From assembly GCA_024233215.1 (NCBI GenBank), contig JACKPW010000018.1, positions 1 to 64,000 on the forward strand: DNA of 64,000 nt. Direction: 5' to 3'. Below are positions 25,349 to 33,454 of this stretch, in pieces. The notes under the pieces were generated by a model that worked only from the letters and a program-made list of their open reading frames with translations, had not been told where the DNA came from and did not search any database. The position numbers and the translations under genes were made by a program. The DNA is from Verrucomicrobiales bacterium (GTDB lineage: Bacteria; Verrucomicrobiota; Verrucomicrobiia; Limisphaerales; J093). Within the stretch, counting starts at the first letter, position 1. Each line of letters begins with the position of its first letter.

Positions 25349-26313
25349 GAGCGTGTCTGAAAAATGCATGACGCCCGGGTTTACTCATGCCAGCCGTCTC
25401 AACTGGATGCGGATCAGGGCAAGCTGAATCCACGCTTCCGCGCTCGAATCGCTCCGTTCAAAGTCCCGCACCAACCGGCGATGTCTCATCAACCAGCCGA
25501 AGGTCCGCTCCACCACCCACCGGCGCGGCAACACCTTGAAGCCTCTGATGTCTTGGCAACGTTTCACCACCTCTACTTCCAGTTGCTCCCATCTCTCCTT
25601 GACCCACTCCCGGAAAGCGTCCCCGGTGTAGCCGCCGTCGACCCACAGTCGGCGCAATCGCCCATACCAGTTGGCCACCCGCTCCAGAACCAACTTTGCA
25701 CCATCCCGCTCGGTGCAATTGGCTGGACTGACTACCGTGCCCAGCAACAAGCCGAGGGTATCGACCAGCATGTGTCGCTTCCGGCCTTTGATGCACTTGG
25801 CGGCGTCAAAGCCGACTGCGCCTCCGTGCCCGTCGGACTTGACGCTCTGACTGTCCAGGATCGCTGCGCTGGGTTCATCGTGGCGGCCCGAGGTTCGGCG
25901 CAAACACACACGCAGGGCGTCGTTGAGCGCCGCCCAAGTGTGATTGAGCGTCCACTGACGGAACACATGGTAGACCGTCTGCCAGGGCGGGAAGCTGGTG
26001 GGCAACAGTCGCCAAGGAATCCCACCTTTCAGAACGTAGAGGATGGCATCAAGAATCACCCGTCGGTTTGTGGGAGGCCTGCCACGTCGATGCCGTTTCG
26101 GAAGCATAGGTTCGATATAGGCCCATTGGGCGTCAGTCAGGTCGGTATAGTACTTGAGCGTTTTCACCGCCCAACTGGCGGCGTTGCCGCGAATGTGGCC
26201 ACCCCCTCAACCGTCGCATGTCAAGACACAATCTCACATCATGTCACATTTCTTTGCGATATCACTCTGAGACCCAGTTCCAGAGGCCGAGTCTTCATTT
26301 TTCAAACACGCTC
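25349..26313 (-). mobile_element. IS5-family insertion sequence
   Basis: A 965-bp element. Terminal inverted repeats are GAGCGTGTCTGAAAAATG (25349-25366) and its complement at 26296-26313 with one mismatch. A 3-bp target duplication TGA flanks it (25346-25348 and 26314-26316). It contains one transposase gene on the minus strand and has inserted into an integrase remnant. Confidence 0.9.
25385..26167 (-). CDS. IS5-family transposase
   Basis: A 260-residue transposase that appears intact. The N-terminus (YYTDLTDAQWAYIEPMLP) and the pattern ILDSQSVKS (first D), WVDGGYTGDAF (second D) and RWVVERTFGWLMRHRRL (catalytic E) are diagnostic of the IS5/IS427-type DDE fold. The length is normal for a single-frame member. 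The element has matched ends and target duplication, so it may still be active. Confidence 0.92.
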   Translation of the reverse strand: MKTLKYYTDLTDAQWAYIEPMLPKRHRRGRPPTNRRVILDAILYVLKGGIPWRLLPTSFPPWQTVYHVFRQWTLNHTWAALNDALRVCLRRTSGRHDEPSAAILDSQSVKSDGHGGAVGFDAAKCIKGRKRHMLVDTLGLLLGTVVSPANCTERDGAKLVLERVANWYGRLRRLWVDGGYTGDAFREWVKERWEQLEVEVVKRCQDIRGFKVLPRRWVVERTFGWLMRHRRLVRDFERSDSSAEAWIQLALIRIQLRRLA

Positions 26314-26454
26314 TGACGCATTACCGCGAGTTGGCTACGCGGGAGCAGGCGGCGGAGTTCTTGGCGATCACGCCTCCGCAGGACCACCCGAACGACTGAG
26401 AATCGCCACGAGCGGGCTGGGATTCGCGTTTGATGGGCGTAGGCTCTGGCTCAC

Positions 26455-26835
26455 GTGAGTAGCCACCCATCCTTGCGGTCTCGCTTCTGTGCTCGTCGAC
26501 AGTGCCCGGAATCCGAATTCGAGGCCCGGTTCTTCCGGCTCGCCCTCTATCGGCATGCCGTTCCGTTCGCCGGCATCCTGCGCCTCTTTTGGCCAGGGTT
26601 CTTCCATCTTGATACCGAGTTCATTGGCTGGATTGGCCAGTCAAAGGACATGGACGACGTCTGGGCGGAGATCGACAAACTCGAGTTTCGGAACCGGACC
26701 AATCGGGGGTGGCTGAGATCGGGGTTACGGATGCGATTGAACCACGACCGGGTGCTTAACCTGGCCGAGGAGCACCTTCCGGAGGCGCTGGCCGGGGAGG
26801 ATCCCGCCGTCAGTGGCGAGCAGCGCCACAGTTGA
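26455..26835 (+). CDS. Hypothetical small protein
   Basis: 126 codons from GTG 26455. The segment FAGILRLFWPGFFHLDTEFI, then GWIGQSKDMDDVWAEI and LRSGLRMRLNHDRVLNLAEE, has the balanced composition of a real protein and recalls a short family common in Verrucomicrobiota that I cannot name. It lies between an integrase remnant and a tRNA-Met fragment, and the start is uncertain. Confidence 0.4.
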   Translation: MSSHPSLRSRFCARRQCPESEFEARFFRLALYRHAVPFAGILRLFWPGFFHLDTEFIGWIGQSKDMDDVWAEIDKLEFRNRTNRGWLRSGLRMRLNHDRVLNLAEEHLPEALAGEDPAVSGEQRHS

Positions 26836-26844
26836 ACCCCAGCC

Positions 26845-26890
26845 ATTCAGACTCATAACCTGAAGGTCATAGGTTCAAATCCTATCCTTA
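26845..26890 (+). tRNA. 3' half of a tRNA-Met-like gene (att-site remnant)
   Basis: An anticodon arm with loop CTCATAA (anticodon CAU), the variable region AGGTCA and a perfect T-arm (ATAGG-TTCAAAT-CCTAT) are present. There is no D-arm upstream and the acceptor strand is replaced by CCTTATGG, which belongs to a palindrome at the edge of the recombinase trio. It is a remnant of integration into a tRNA gene, not a working tRNA. Confidence 0.6.
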
Positions 26891-26911
26891 TGGAGAGCTT
26901 TCCATAAGGAT
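26884..26911. repeat. dif-like 11-6-11 palindrome, candidate recombination core site
   Basis: ATCCTTATGGA (26884-26894), spacer GAGCTT, then the exact complement TCCATAAGGAT (26901-26911). Two 11-bp arms around 6 bp is the geometry of tyrosine-recombinase core sites such as dif. It overlaps the end of the tRNA-Met fragment and the left tip of the RIT element. Confidence 0.6.
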
Positions 26912-26940
26912 AGTTATGCAAAGACGGCGGTTATGGAAAG
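26908..26940 (+). repeat. RIT left inverted repeat
   Basis: GGATAGTTATGCAAAG then ACGGCGGTTATGGAAAG; the right copy differs only in GT for AC in the middle. The last 10 bp also pair with CTTTCCATAA at 26898-26907. Confidence 0.85.
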
Positions 26941-26996
26941 TCGCAGTCGCGGAGCATCGAAAGCACTGGCCTTTCCCTGTGCCGAACTCCGCATAA

Positions 26997-27995
26997 CTAC
27001 AGACCCTCGAGGAACCGAAGATCGCGGTCTGAGAGAGCGATGCGGTGCCGGGGGTTGCGGGGGGAATGCACCTTCGCAAGAACCCGTCGTTTGATGGTCA
27101 GAGTCGCTTCGACGTAAGCGTGCGTTGTCTTCGGGTTTTCATGTCCGAGATAGAGCGCGATCACCTCAGTCGGCACGTCGGCTTCAAGCATGGCCATCGC
27201 CGTGCTGTGACGGAAGGTATGGGGTGAGATGCGGCGTTTTCCCAGGCTCGGGCGTCGACGTACAGCAAGTTGGACCAATGACTGGAGTTGGTGAGCGGCT
27301 CCCGCCCGGGTAAGTGGTTGACCGGAGCGATTCGGCAGCACCGGCGCCTCAGGAGGCAGGGCATTTTCCTTGAGCCAACTCCTCAGTCGGGTACGGGTGA
27401 TCCGCCACAACGGAAGCCGCCGCTGTTTTCGACCTTTGCCGGTCACGGCGATTTCGCCGTGGGTCAGGTCCAGGTCGCGGACGCGGAGCGCGAGGATTTC
27501 CGAGATGCGGGCCCCGGTGTTGTAGAGCAGCAGCACGAGCAGGTAATTGCGTTGGCCGGTCCAGGTGTCGGGCGCCGCAGCCAACAGAGCCTCGACCTCC
27601 TGCTGGTTGAGAAAGCCGATCAAGGGTTGAACGCAGCGTTTGAACGGCAGGCCGAGGATTCGCGCGAGGGCTGAAGGCAACTCCGGCCCACCCCAGTCAA
27701 GCAGGTAGCGCACAAAGGAGCGAATCGCGGCCAGTCGGGCGTTGCGCGTGCGAACACTGTTGCCGCGTTGTTGTTCGAGTTCCTGGAGAAAGCCCAACAC
27801 GGTCTCGGGGGTCAGGGTGGCCAACGGGAGCAGGCGGGCACGGCGTGGACGAGTTTTCCAAAGGTAACGGAGCAACAGCCGAAACGTGTCACGATAGGCC
27901 GAGACGGTGGCCGGGCTCACATTCCGCTGGACCGAGAGGTGCTCCCGGAGGAACCGCTCCAGCCAGTGCCCCAGCTCACCGGTTTGCTTCGACAT
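26997..27995 (-). CDS. RIT tyrosine recombinase C
   Basis: A 332-residue tyrosine recombinase. The N-terminal SAM-like domain (NVSPATVSAYRDTFRLLLRY) precedes the catalytic domain with R in NTGARISEILALRVRDL, H-x-x-R in SPHTFRHSTA, GHENPKTTHAYVE (final H and nucleophile Y) and a lysine in TGKGRKQRRLPL. All catalytic residues are present. The start at ATG 27995 overlaps the end of recombinase B by 20 bp, and TTG 28004 is an alternative. It is the third gene of the trio. Confidence 0.88.
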   Translation of the reverse strand: MSKQTGELGHWLERFLREHLSVQRNVSPATVSAYRDTFRLLLRYLWKTRPRRARLLPLATLTPETVLGFLQELEQQRGNSVRTRNARLAAIRSFVRYLLDWGGPELPSALARILGLPFKRCVQPLIGFLNQQEVEALLAAAPDTWTGQRNYLLVLLLYNTGARISEILALRVRDLDLTHGEIAVTGKGRKQRRLPLWRITRTRLRSWLKENALPPEAPVLPNRSGQPLTRAGAAHQLQSLVQLAVRRRPSLGKRRISPHTFRHSTAMAMLEADVPTEVIALYLGHENPKTTHAYVEATLTIKRRVLAKVHSPRNPRHRIALSDRDLRFLEGL

Positions 27996-28890
27996 CGGGA
28001 GCAAAGCGTTCCGCCGCGTCCCTCAGCAACCGGGGCCGGGCGCTCAGATACCAGTAGGTGTAGCGCGTCTGGGTGTGTCCCAGGAAGCGCGAGAGCAGCA
28101 GCACTTGATCGAGACCGCGGCCGTGCCGCTTCAACGATCGCTGGAGCACTTCCGAGGCCATCGTATGACGGAGGTCATGCAAGCGGGGCGGATGACGCTG
28201 GACCGGGATGGCCTGGCGCAACTGACGGAACGTGAATCCCACCGTGCTCGATGGTAGCTGGGTTCCTCGGACCGAAACAAAGAAGTATTGGGCGAAAGGG
28301 AAGAGCGACTGCCGACGACGGTCGTAATCCCGCAAGGCAGTCATCGCCGTGGGATGGAGCGGAACCCAACGCGTTCGGCCGTGCTTGCTTTCGCGAATGA
28401 TCAAGAGCGACTGGTCCCAATCGACGTCCGTGAGCATTAACCGTCGCGCTTCCGAAATCCGCAGTCCGGTGCAGGCCAGAAGGGCGATGAGCGTCTGCCA
28501 GGTATGCGGGCGGAGTTCGCCCTTCAACCGGCGGGCGGCCTGGAGCAACTGCTGCAGTTCCCTTGGCGTGTAGAGATGCGGCTCCGGACGACGATGGGCA
28601 GGACCGAACAGGTGGAGGGGCGGTATCTGGGTTCGCGGTTCGGCCAACGAAAGGTGACGGGCAAACGTGCGCATCAGTTCGAGACGGCGTGCCCAGGAGA
28701 AACGCCCCGACGACTTGGGCAGACACGCCCAGTCGATGGCCAGTTGCCGGGTCAACGGGCCTCGGTGCCCGCGCCGATCCGCATAGCGCGCGAAGTCCAG
28801 GAGCTGGCAGCCTTCGCTCTTGAGCCGGAATCCCACCCCCCGGCGATCAGCCAGGTATCGGGCGACCCGGGTGACCATCGTCGTTTTCAT
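27976..28890 (-). CDS. RIT tyrosine recombinase B
   Basis: A 304-residue tyrosine recombinase: CTGLRISEARRLMLTDVDW (catalytic R), SKHGRTRWVPLH (lysine region), LHDLRHTMASEVL (H-x-x-R) and FLGHTQTRYTYWYLS (H and Y). The start at ATG 28890 makes an ATGA overlap with recombinase A. Complete and probably co-translated with its partners, which in RIT elements are thought to act together. Confidence 0.88.
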   Translation of the reverse strand: MKTTMVTRVARYLADRRGVGFRLKSEGCQLLDFARYADRRGHRGPLTRQLAIDWACLPKSSGRFSWARRLELMRTFARHLSLAEPRTQIPPLHLFGPAHRRPEPHLYTPRELQQLLQAARRLKGELRPHTWQTLIALLACTGLRISEARRLMLTDVDWDQSLLIIRESKHGRTRWVPLHPTAMTALRDYDRRRQSLFPFAQYFFVSVRGTQLPSSTVGFTFRQLRQAIPVQRHPPRLHDLRHTMASEVLQRSLKRHGRGLDQVLLLSRFLGHTQTRYTYWYLSARPRLLRDAAERFAPDVEANR

Positions 28891-30185
28891 GGGGTGTTGT
28901 GCTTCGGCCAAGGCAAAGCTGCCTGCCGGAGTTCTTCGACGTTGACGTGCGCGTAACGCACGGTGGCGTCAAGCGAGCGGTGTCCCAGCACGTCGGCGAT
29001 GAGCTTCAGCCGCGTGCCACGGCGATAAGCTCTGGTGGCCCAGGTGTGACGCAGGATGTGGGTCCCGGCTGCTTCGATCCCGGCACGGGCAAACGCGTGT
29101 CTCACGACCCGGCGTACATAATAAGGGGCCAGCGCGCGGCCTTTGGGGGCACGGTGATGCACGAAGAGGGCACGGCTGCGGGTTGGTGGACGCCCTTGTT
29201 TGAGGTAGTTGAGAATGGCGCGGGCAACCCGGTCGGGCAACGGCACCAATCGTTGCCGTCGCTGCTTGGTCCGGCCCAGACGAAGCGTCAACTTCCGCCA
29301 GTTCACATCCTCCAAGACCAGATCAGCAACCTCGTGACTTCGGAGTGCCAACTCCGACAAGCAGAGAGCCATCGCATAGTCCCGTCGTCCTTGCGGTGTG
29401 GAACGGGCGAAGCTCTCCAAGAACCTTCGCCGCTCGCACGGTTCCAGCATCGCGGGCAGAGACGGCTCCGCTCGTTGCGGCAACTGCGGCACGGCGCCCG
29501 CGAGGCTGGGCCGCAGTTGGGCGAAATCCAGGAATCGCAAGAAGCTCCGCAGATCCACACACAGCGGATGGAGGCCAGTTCGAGCCAAGTGGCGCGCACG
29601 GTCCAACACGTAGCCGCGAACGTCCTTGGGACGCACATGCCGGAGTTGGAGCCTTCGCTCACCAAAACGCCAGTGAAGGAAACGGCGGGCTGCCCGCCGG
29701 CGGTTCTCCCGAGTGCCCGGCGCCAGACCGCAGACTTCCCTGAGGTGAGCGTCGTAGGTCGTGAGGAGCTCCTCGACGGGACTGCGGAGAGGCTCTTCGG
29801 AGGGCGGGTTGATCAGCCGCTCATCTCGCAGATACTGAACGAATCGCCGGATCGCACTGCGACAATAGCCTCGATCCTTTGGCGCGGGTCCCGCGCACGC
29901 GCAGTGAGGCAAGTGCCGATCAAGAAAGCACGCAATGTCGCCAGACTGTAAACGCGCCCACGCAACCTTCCGTCGTTCCAACCACCGGCCAAAATGCCAG
30001 ATGATGTGAACTCGTCGGCGAACGCCCGTCTCCGAGTAACCAACCGCACGCAAACCCGCAGCGAACCCCTCAATGGTTATGTCAAGTTGCAGAGGCGCGA
30101 TCTCTCCATCGACGGCACTCCGTCGCGAGGCATGTCCTCTTGCGGCGAAACCTGAAACGGCCTGTTTCTTCATAGATTTCGCCAC
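28887..30185 (-). CDS. RIT tyrosine recombinase A
   Basis: A 432-residue tyrosine recombinase with the longest N-terminal region of the trio (YSETGVRRRVHIIWHFGRWL, then a second core-binding part near 130-220). The catalytic domain has LSELALRSHEVADLVLEDVN (R), TKQRRQRLVPLP (lysine region), GTHILRHTWATRA (H-x-x-R) and VLGHRSLDATVRYAHV (H and Y). It is first in the operon and its stop overlaps recombinase B. Confidence 0.88.
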   Translation of the reverse strand: MAKSMKKQAVSGFAARGHASRRSAVDGEIAPLQLDITIEGFAAGLRAVGYSETGVRRRVHIIWHFGRWLERRKVAWARLQSGDIACFLDRHLPHCACAGPAPKDRGYCRSAIRRFVQYLRDERLINPPSEEPLRSPVEELLTTYDAHLREVCGLAPGTRENRRRAARRFLHWRFGERRLQLRHVRPKDVRGYVLDRARHLARTGLHPLCVDLRSFLRFLDFAQLRPSLAGAVPQLPQRAEPSLPAMLEPCERRRFLESFARSTPQGRRDYAMALCLSELALRSHEVADLVLEDVNWRKLTLRLGRTKQRRQRLVPLPDRVARAILNYLKQGRPPTRSRALFVHHRAPKGRALAPYYVRRVVRHAFARAGIEAAGTHILRHTWATRAYRRGTRLKLIADVLGHRSLDATVRYAHVNVEELRQAALPWPKHNTP

Positions 30186-30255
30186 ACTTCCCCCTACGCC
30201 CCTCCCCAGCCAGACACAAACTCAAACAGCTCTCACCCCAATCGTCCGCGATCAA

Positions 30256-30288
30256 CTTTCCATAACCGCCACCTTTGCATAACTATCC
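30256..30288 (-). repeat. RIT right inverted repeat
   Basis: The reverse complement reads GGATAGTTATGCAAAG then GTGGCGGTTATGGAAAG, matching the left end at 31 of 33 bases. No copy of the 11-6-11 palindrome is seen on this side. Confidence 0.85.
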
Positions 30289-30800
30289 CCGCAACCAACC
30301 CCTCCCTCATTACCAACCACTTACAACGACTTAAGCCGCTGGCGTTCAGCGACTTTTCTGCTTTCTTGGCACGGTTTCTGAATCCTGACCCTCCCATGCA
30401 CCAGTATTCGCCAGTATTCGCCAGAAAGCACCGAAACCAAACAATTGCCAAACAAACCCAGACAAAAGGTGGGGATTCAAGGGCAGGACGCGACGGTTGA
30501 TTCCGCGCCTGTGCGACCTGTGCTCCCCGCTCGGACTTCCTGCCCGGACTTCCTGTTGGCTTCCCCTTCATCAGCGGCGTATCCTGCGGGCGATGAACGA
30601 CCCCGGTCAGCACGACGCCTGCGCACTGGATTCCGGCGTGCCGTCTCCGGGATTGCTTGCGGCGCTCAGAGTTGCGGCAGAAAGCCGAACCTACTGACGC
30701 CGCCGGTGCAATCCTGAACCGAGCCCATGAGGTTCCCTTTGCCGTCGTGGGCCCTAAAGCCGGTCTGTCGGAAAACAAGAACCTTGCCGGGTAATAGGCG
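30289..30800. other. Non-coding stretch with the first cassette-head motif
   Basis: No supported gene. It holds a direct repeat (CCAGTATTCG twice near 30402) and, at 30577-30609, a motif GCGTATCCTGCGGGCGATGA ending ACCCCGGTCA. That motif recurs before the next cargo gene (31927-31959; 25 of 33 identical) and more weakly at 33341-33375. Confidence 0.5.
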
Positions 30801-31439
30801 ATGAGAAACCAAGCGTTGTCAGGCGGACTTATCGTCGCGTCGATGACCTTTCTGCTGGCGGGTTGTCGATCGACAGGACGCATTCTGCCGAACAGCCAGG
30901 TCGATGTTGAGATGCGCGAGAAATTGCGCCCACGGATCGATGAGGCGAGGGATGCGGGTGGCATATTCCTGTACAGAGCTATACATCATCCCGAATTGAA
31001 GTGGGACCTTCCGTCCGAGCTTGGCCGATCCCTATTCTTCACTCTCCCAGATTTGGCCAAGGCCATGCCGTTACGCGCAAGCGAACTGCTGGATTCCTTG
31101 AGTAAGAGTGAGCGGTCTGGAGACCTCGCCTCCGTGATCAGTAGCGCACACGAGTCGTGGATGGTCGCGTGGATCAGTTCCGACGCTCGGCTTTTGCTTG
31201 CTGGATACGTCCTGGAGGACAAACACGGAGTGCAGTGGTTCGTGTACACCGACGCAAAGGTAATCTGTTTCCCGTCCGAGGATCGAGAGACCGGAGAGAT
31301 TCGGTTTGAGAAGCTACGATACGCATGGGGACGTCTATTCTACGACGGTCGTGATCGCGATTCCTGGATGGCATATATTGCATACGCACGGGAGTGCGCT
31401 TTTCTCCTCGGTCCATCCTCCGAGAGCGTGCTCCACTGA
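30801..31439 (+). CDS. Lipoprotein of unknown function
   Basis: A 212-residue protein with a type II signal (MRNQALSGGLIVASMTFLLAG then C, lipobox LLAGC), so it is exported and lipid-anchored. The rest is a mixed alpha/beta domain with no recognised family. GC is lower than neighbouring phage or chromosomal genes. It is the first cargo gene of the array and is followed ~320 bp later by copy A of the tail-gene 3' end. Confidence 0.65.
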   Translation: MRNQALSGGLIVASMTFLLAGCRSTGRILPNSQVDVEMREKLRPRIDEARDAGGIFLYRAIHHPELKWDLPSELGRSLFFTLPDLAKAMPLRASELLDSLSKSERSGDLASVISSAHESWMVAWISSDARLLLAGYVLEDKHGVQWFVYTDAKVICFPSEDRETGEIRFEKLRYAWGRLFYDGRDRDSWMAYIAYARECAFLLGPSSESVLH

Positions 31440-31760
31440 GCACTCGTACACAGGACCTCTGGGACCGCTGTCTGTGGTCAACAGGTGAGGGAGTCGGGGC
31501 TGGTGAGTTAGAGAAGCGAGATGCGCATGTGCAGGGCAAGTTGCGGGTGGTACGGGAACGTCGACCTGGCGAGCAATGGCATAGGGAGAGCAGCCGGCGA
31601 CACCTGATGAGCTGGTGGCGCGTCTCCTGCAGCACATGGATTAGCTGAACGCGCGCGCAGGGGCTTCACGGGATTGTGGGCGGGAGCTGAATACGTAAAG
31701 TGTCCGCAGGGTGGAGACGAAACTCGCAGAGCCCGACTGAGGAGTGCGCCAGGACGCCAC

Positions 31761-31885
31761 CTCAACTCCCCGCCACCACCCCCTTCCCCTCCAGAGCCGC
31801 CAGGATCGCGTTGATAGCCGCCCGCGCCTCGGCGTCGACCGTGGTGCCGCCGGACGGGGCCGGGATGTGGGCGGCCTGGGCAACA
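31761..31885 (-). repeat. Tail-gene 3'-end module, copy A
   Basis: About 120 bp closely matching the end of the tail-type gene at 34119. On the minus strand it encodes AHIPAPSGGTTVDAEARAAI, then a helix ending EGKGVVAGS-stop. The rest of the gene is absent. The stretch 31440-32034 has no gene of its own; it holds this copy and the second cassette-head motif (31927-31959). Confidence 0.8.
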
Positions 31886-31926
31886 AGCGTCAGCAGGATT
31901 TTTGCTCGCCCGCCAGCCGCTCGACG

Positions 31927-31959
31927 CCGTATCCTCTTCGCCATGAACAAGCCCGGTCA
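31927..31959 (+). promoter_or_regulatory. Cassette-head motif before the LRR gene
   Basis: CCGTATCCTCTTCGCCATGA ending AGCCCGGTCA matches 25 of 33 bases of the motif at 30577 that precedes the lipoprotein gene. It may be a promoter (TATCCT as a -10) or the start of a lost small gene. Confidence 0.35.
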
Positions 31960-32034
31960 CCGCGCGTCCGCGTGGTTGCTGGAAGTTGAAATGAAGTCGG
32001 TAAAGGGACCGCCTGGCCCTCAGAAGGATACCAG

Positions 32035-33024
32035 ATGAAACATCACCGCCATGATCTGCTTTTGGTTGGGCTGCTCATCAGCCTGCCCGCAACTGGGCTC
32101 TGCGGGGATAGCACACCCCTAACGTGGGACCCGTACTTCCAGAGTAGCGTGACCAAGTTTACGCGCACAAATCAGTGGCGCATCGAGAACCTAACGAACG
32201 TCAGTCGTGTTGATGCCTCAAGATTGCGCGGACTAGAAATCCACGACAGGCCGCTGGCAGAATGGTCGCATCCGGATGCCACTCTAAGTCGCAACATCGT
32301 TTATCTATACATTAGAACGCATTCTGCAAACCTGGATGAGACGTTTTTTGACGCGATCCTCCATTATCGAGCCCTTGAGCATCTCTCCGTGAGCTGTTCC
32401 TCGGCGACGAACATATCTGCGTCCATAGGTCGTTTGGCGCAGCTAGGCAAATTGCGTAGCTTGGCCCTGTACGCGTCTAAAGCAGGAGAGATCCCGAGGG
32501 AGATCTACGATGTGAAGGGCCTTGAAGAGTTGACGCTATCGGTCGGCAACGCGAATTTGCCTGCCGGGATCAGCAAGTTGCGGCAACTCAGCCGATTCAC
32601 GCTAAGGGCCAATTCCGGTGAGGGAGGAGTGCGAACGCCAAGCGACCTCCAGAACTCCAGTGTGGAGTACTTGCACCTCATGCGCGTGGGATCCCTGGAC
32701 CGTCGTCTCCCTGAGTTGCCGAGCAAGACGCGGCTGCTTAAGGCTTGGCGCTGCGGTTTGGAGGGTATCCCAAACGGATGGTGTAAGCAGCGGACAGTGG
32801 AGGCACTTGATCTTTCTGACAACTCTCTTAATAGCTTCCCGCTCTGCCTGCTGGAAAACCCAGCGCTCAAGATACTGTCTTTGGATTGGAATAAGATCAC
32901 AGAAGTGCCCCCGCTACCCGTTCCAGCCTCAAGGCGTGTGAGCATTAGTATCGTGGGGAATCCGCTGAAGGAGATCGCCCCAGAAAATGAGGAGTTGATC
33001 AAGAAGGGAATTCTCAACAAATAG
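32035..33024 (+). CDS. Secreted leucine-rich-repeat protein
   Basis: A 329-residue protein: signal peptide (LLLVGLLISLPATGLCG) and several leucine-rich repeats (LEHLSVSC, LRSLALYASK, LEELTLSV, VEALDLSDNSLNSFPLCLL, LKILSLDWNKITEVPPLPV). LRRs usually bind proteins. GC is markedly lower than the surroundings, a sign of transfer. It lies between copies A and B of the tail-gene 3' end on the opposite strand to the phage genes. Confidence 0.75.
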   Translation: MKHHRHDLLLVGLLISLPATGLCGDSTPLTWDPYFQSSVTKFTRTNQWRIENLTNVSRVDASRLRGLEIHDRPLAEWSHPDATLSRNIVYLYIRTHSANLDETFFDAILHYRALEHLSVSCSSATNISASIGRLAQLGKLRSLALYASKAGEIPREIYDVKGLEELTLSVGNANLPAGISKLRQLSRFTLRANSGEGGVRTPSDLQNSSVEYLHLMRVGSLDRRLPELPSKTRLLKAWRCGLEGIPNGWCKQRTVEALDLSDNSLNSFPLCLLENPALKILSLDWNKITEVPPLPVPASRRVSISIVGNPLKEIAPENEELIKKGILNK

Positions 33025-33102
33025 CGGGTAGACCGGCGGGATGGCGGAGCTCCGCCTGCAGTTCCCTGCCAACGGTTCAGCAGGGAGCTTATTCGGCACC
33101 AC

Positions 33103-33225
33103 CTCAACTCCCCGCCAGCAACCCCTTCCCCTCCAGCGCCCCCAGGATCGCGTTTATCGCCGCCCGCGCCTCGGCATCGACCGTGGTGCCGCCTGACGGG
33201 TCCGGGATGTGGGCGGCCGCCAAAT
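33103..33225 (-). repeat. Tail-gene 3'-end module, copy B
   Basis: Begins CTCAACTCCCCGCCAGCAAC exactly like copy C and stays highly similar for ~115 bp. It encodes AHIPDPSGGTTVDAEARAAI and ends EGKGLLAGS-stop on the minus strand. Similarity is lost past GGGCGGCC at about 33218. Confidence 0.85.
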
Positions 33226-33454
33226 CCGCATGGAGGCTCGCGGTTCCAGCACGGTCACCACGGTGGAGCCCGGGTTCTACGGATGGAGCCGTGCCGGTCG
33301 ATCTGCGGCCCAGATTTCGGAATAGCCGACTGGTGACGTCGGGCGTATCGTCTGGCTCGGAATGACCCCGACCCCTGCAGTGCCCGGTGCTCCCGGCAGG
33401 GCGAGCCACGCCTGCCGCGGCGTTGCAGGTGTTGCGCCCACAATCACCTGTGCC

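Larger units (their letters stand above)
25186..26399 (+). pseudogene. Tyrosine integrase C-terminus, split by the IS5-family element
   Basis: Codons from 25243 read PQDVLSHTAASHLVAL, then LELGNSPQVLL up to 25348. After removing the IS (25349-26313) and one TGA copy, the frame continues THYRELATREQAAEFLAITP to the stop at 26399. GNSPQVLLTHY carries the expected nucleophile tyrosine (codon 26322). An in-frame TAG at 25240 and the missing middle of the gene show decay that is independent of the IS. Confidence 0.7.
26908..30288 (-). mobile_element. Recombinase-in-trio (RIT) element
   Basis: Three overlapping tyrosine recombinase genes on the minus strand are bracketed by 33-bp inverted repeats (26908-26940 and 30256-30288, 31 of 33 identical). 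This matches RIT elements, described mobile units with three distinct recombinases and inverted-repeat ends. The left end joins a tRNA-Met fragment. No cargo is present. Confidence 0.85.

Noticed and set aside
25364..26458. Plus-strand frame of 364 codons across the IS
   Set aside because: It is antisense to a complete IS5-family transposase and crosses the IS border.
31508..31960. Minus-strand frame of 150 codons over copy A
   Set aside because: It reads the repeat module in a different frame from the tail gene and is low-complexity; not a gene.
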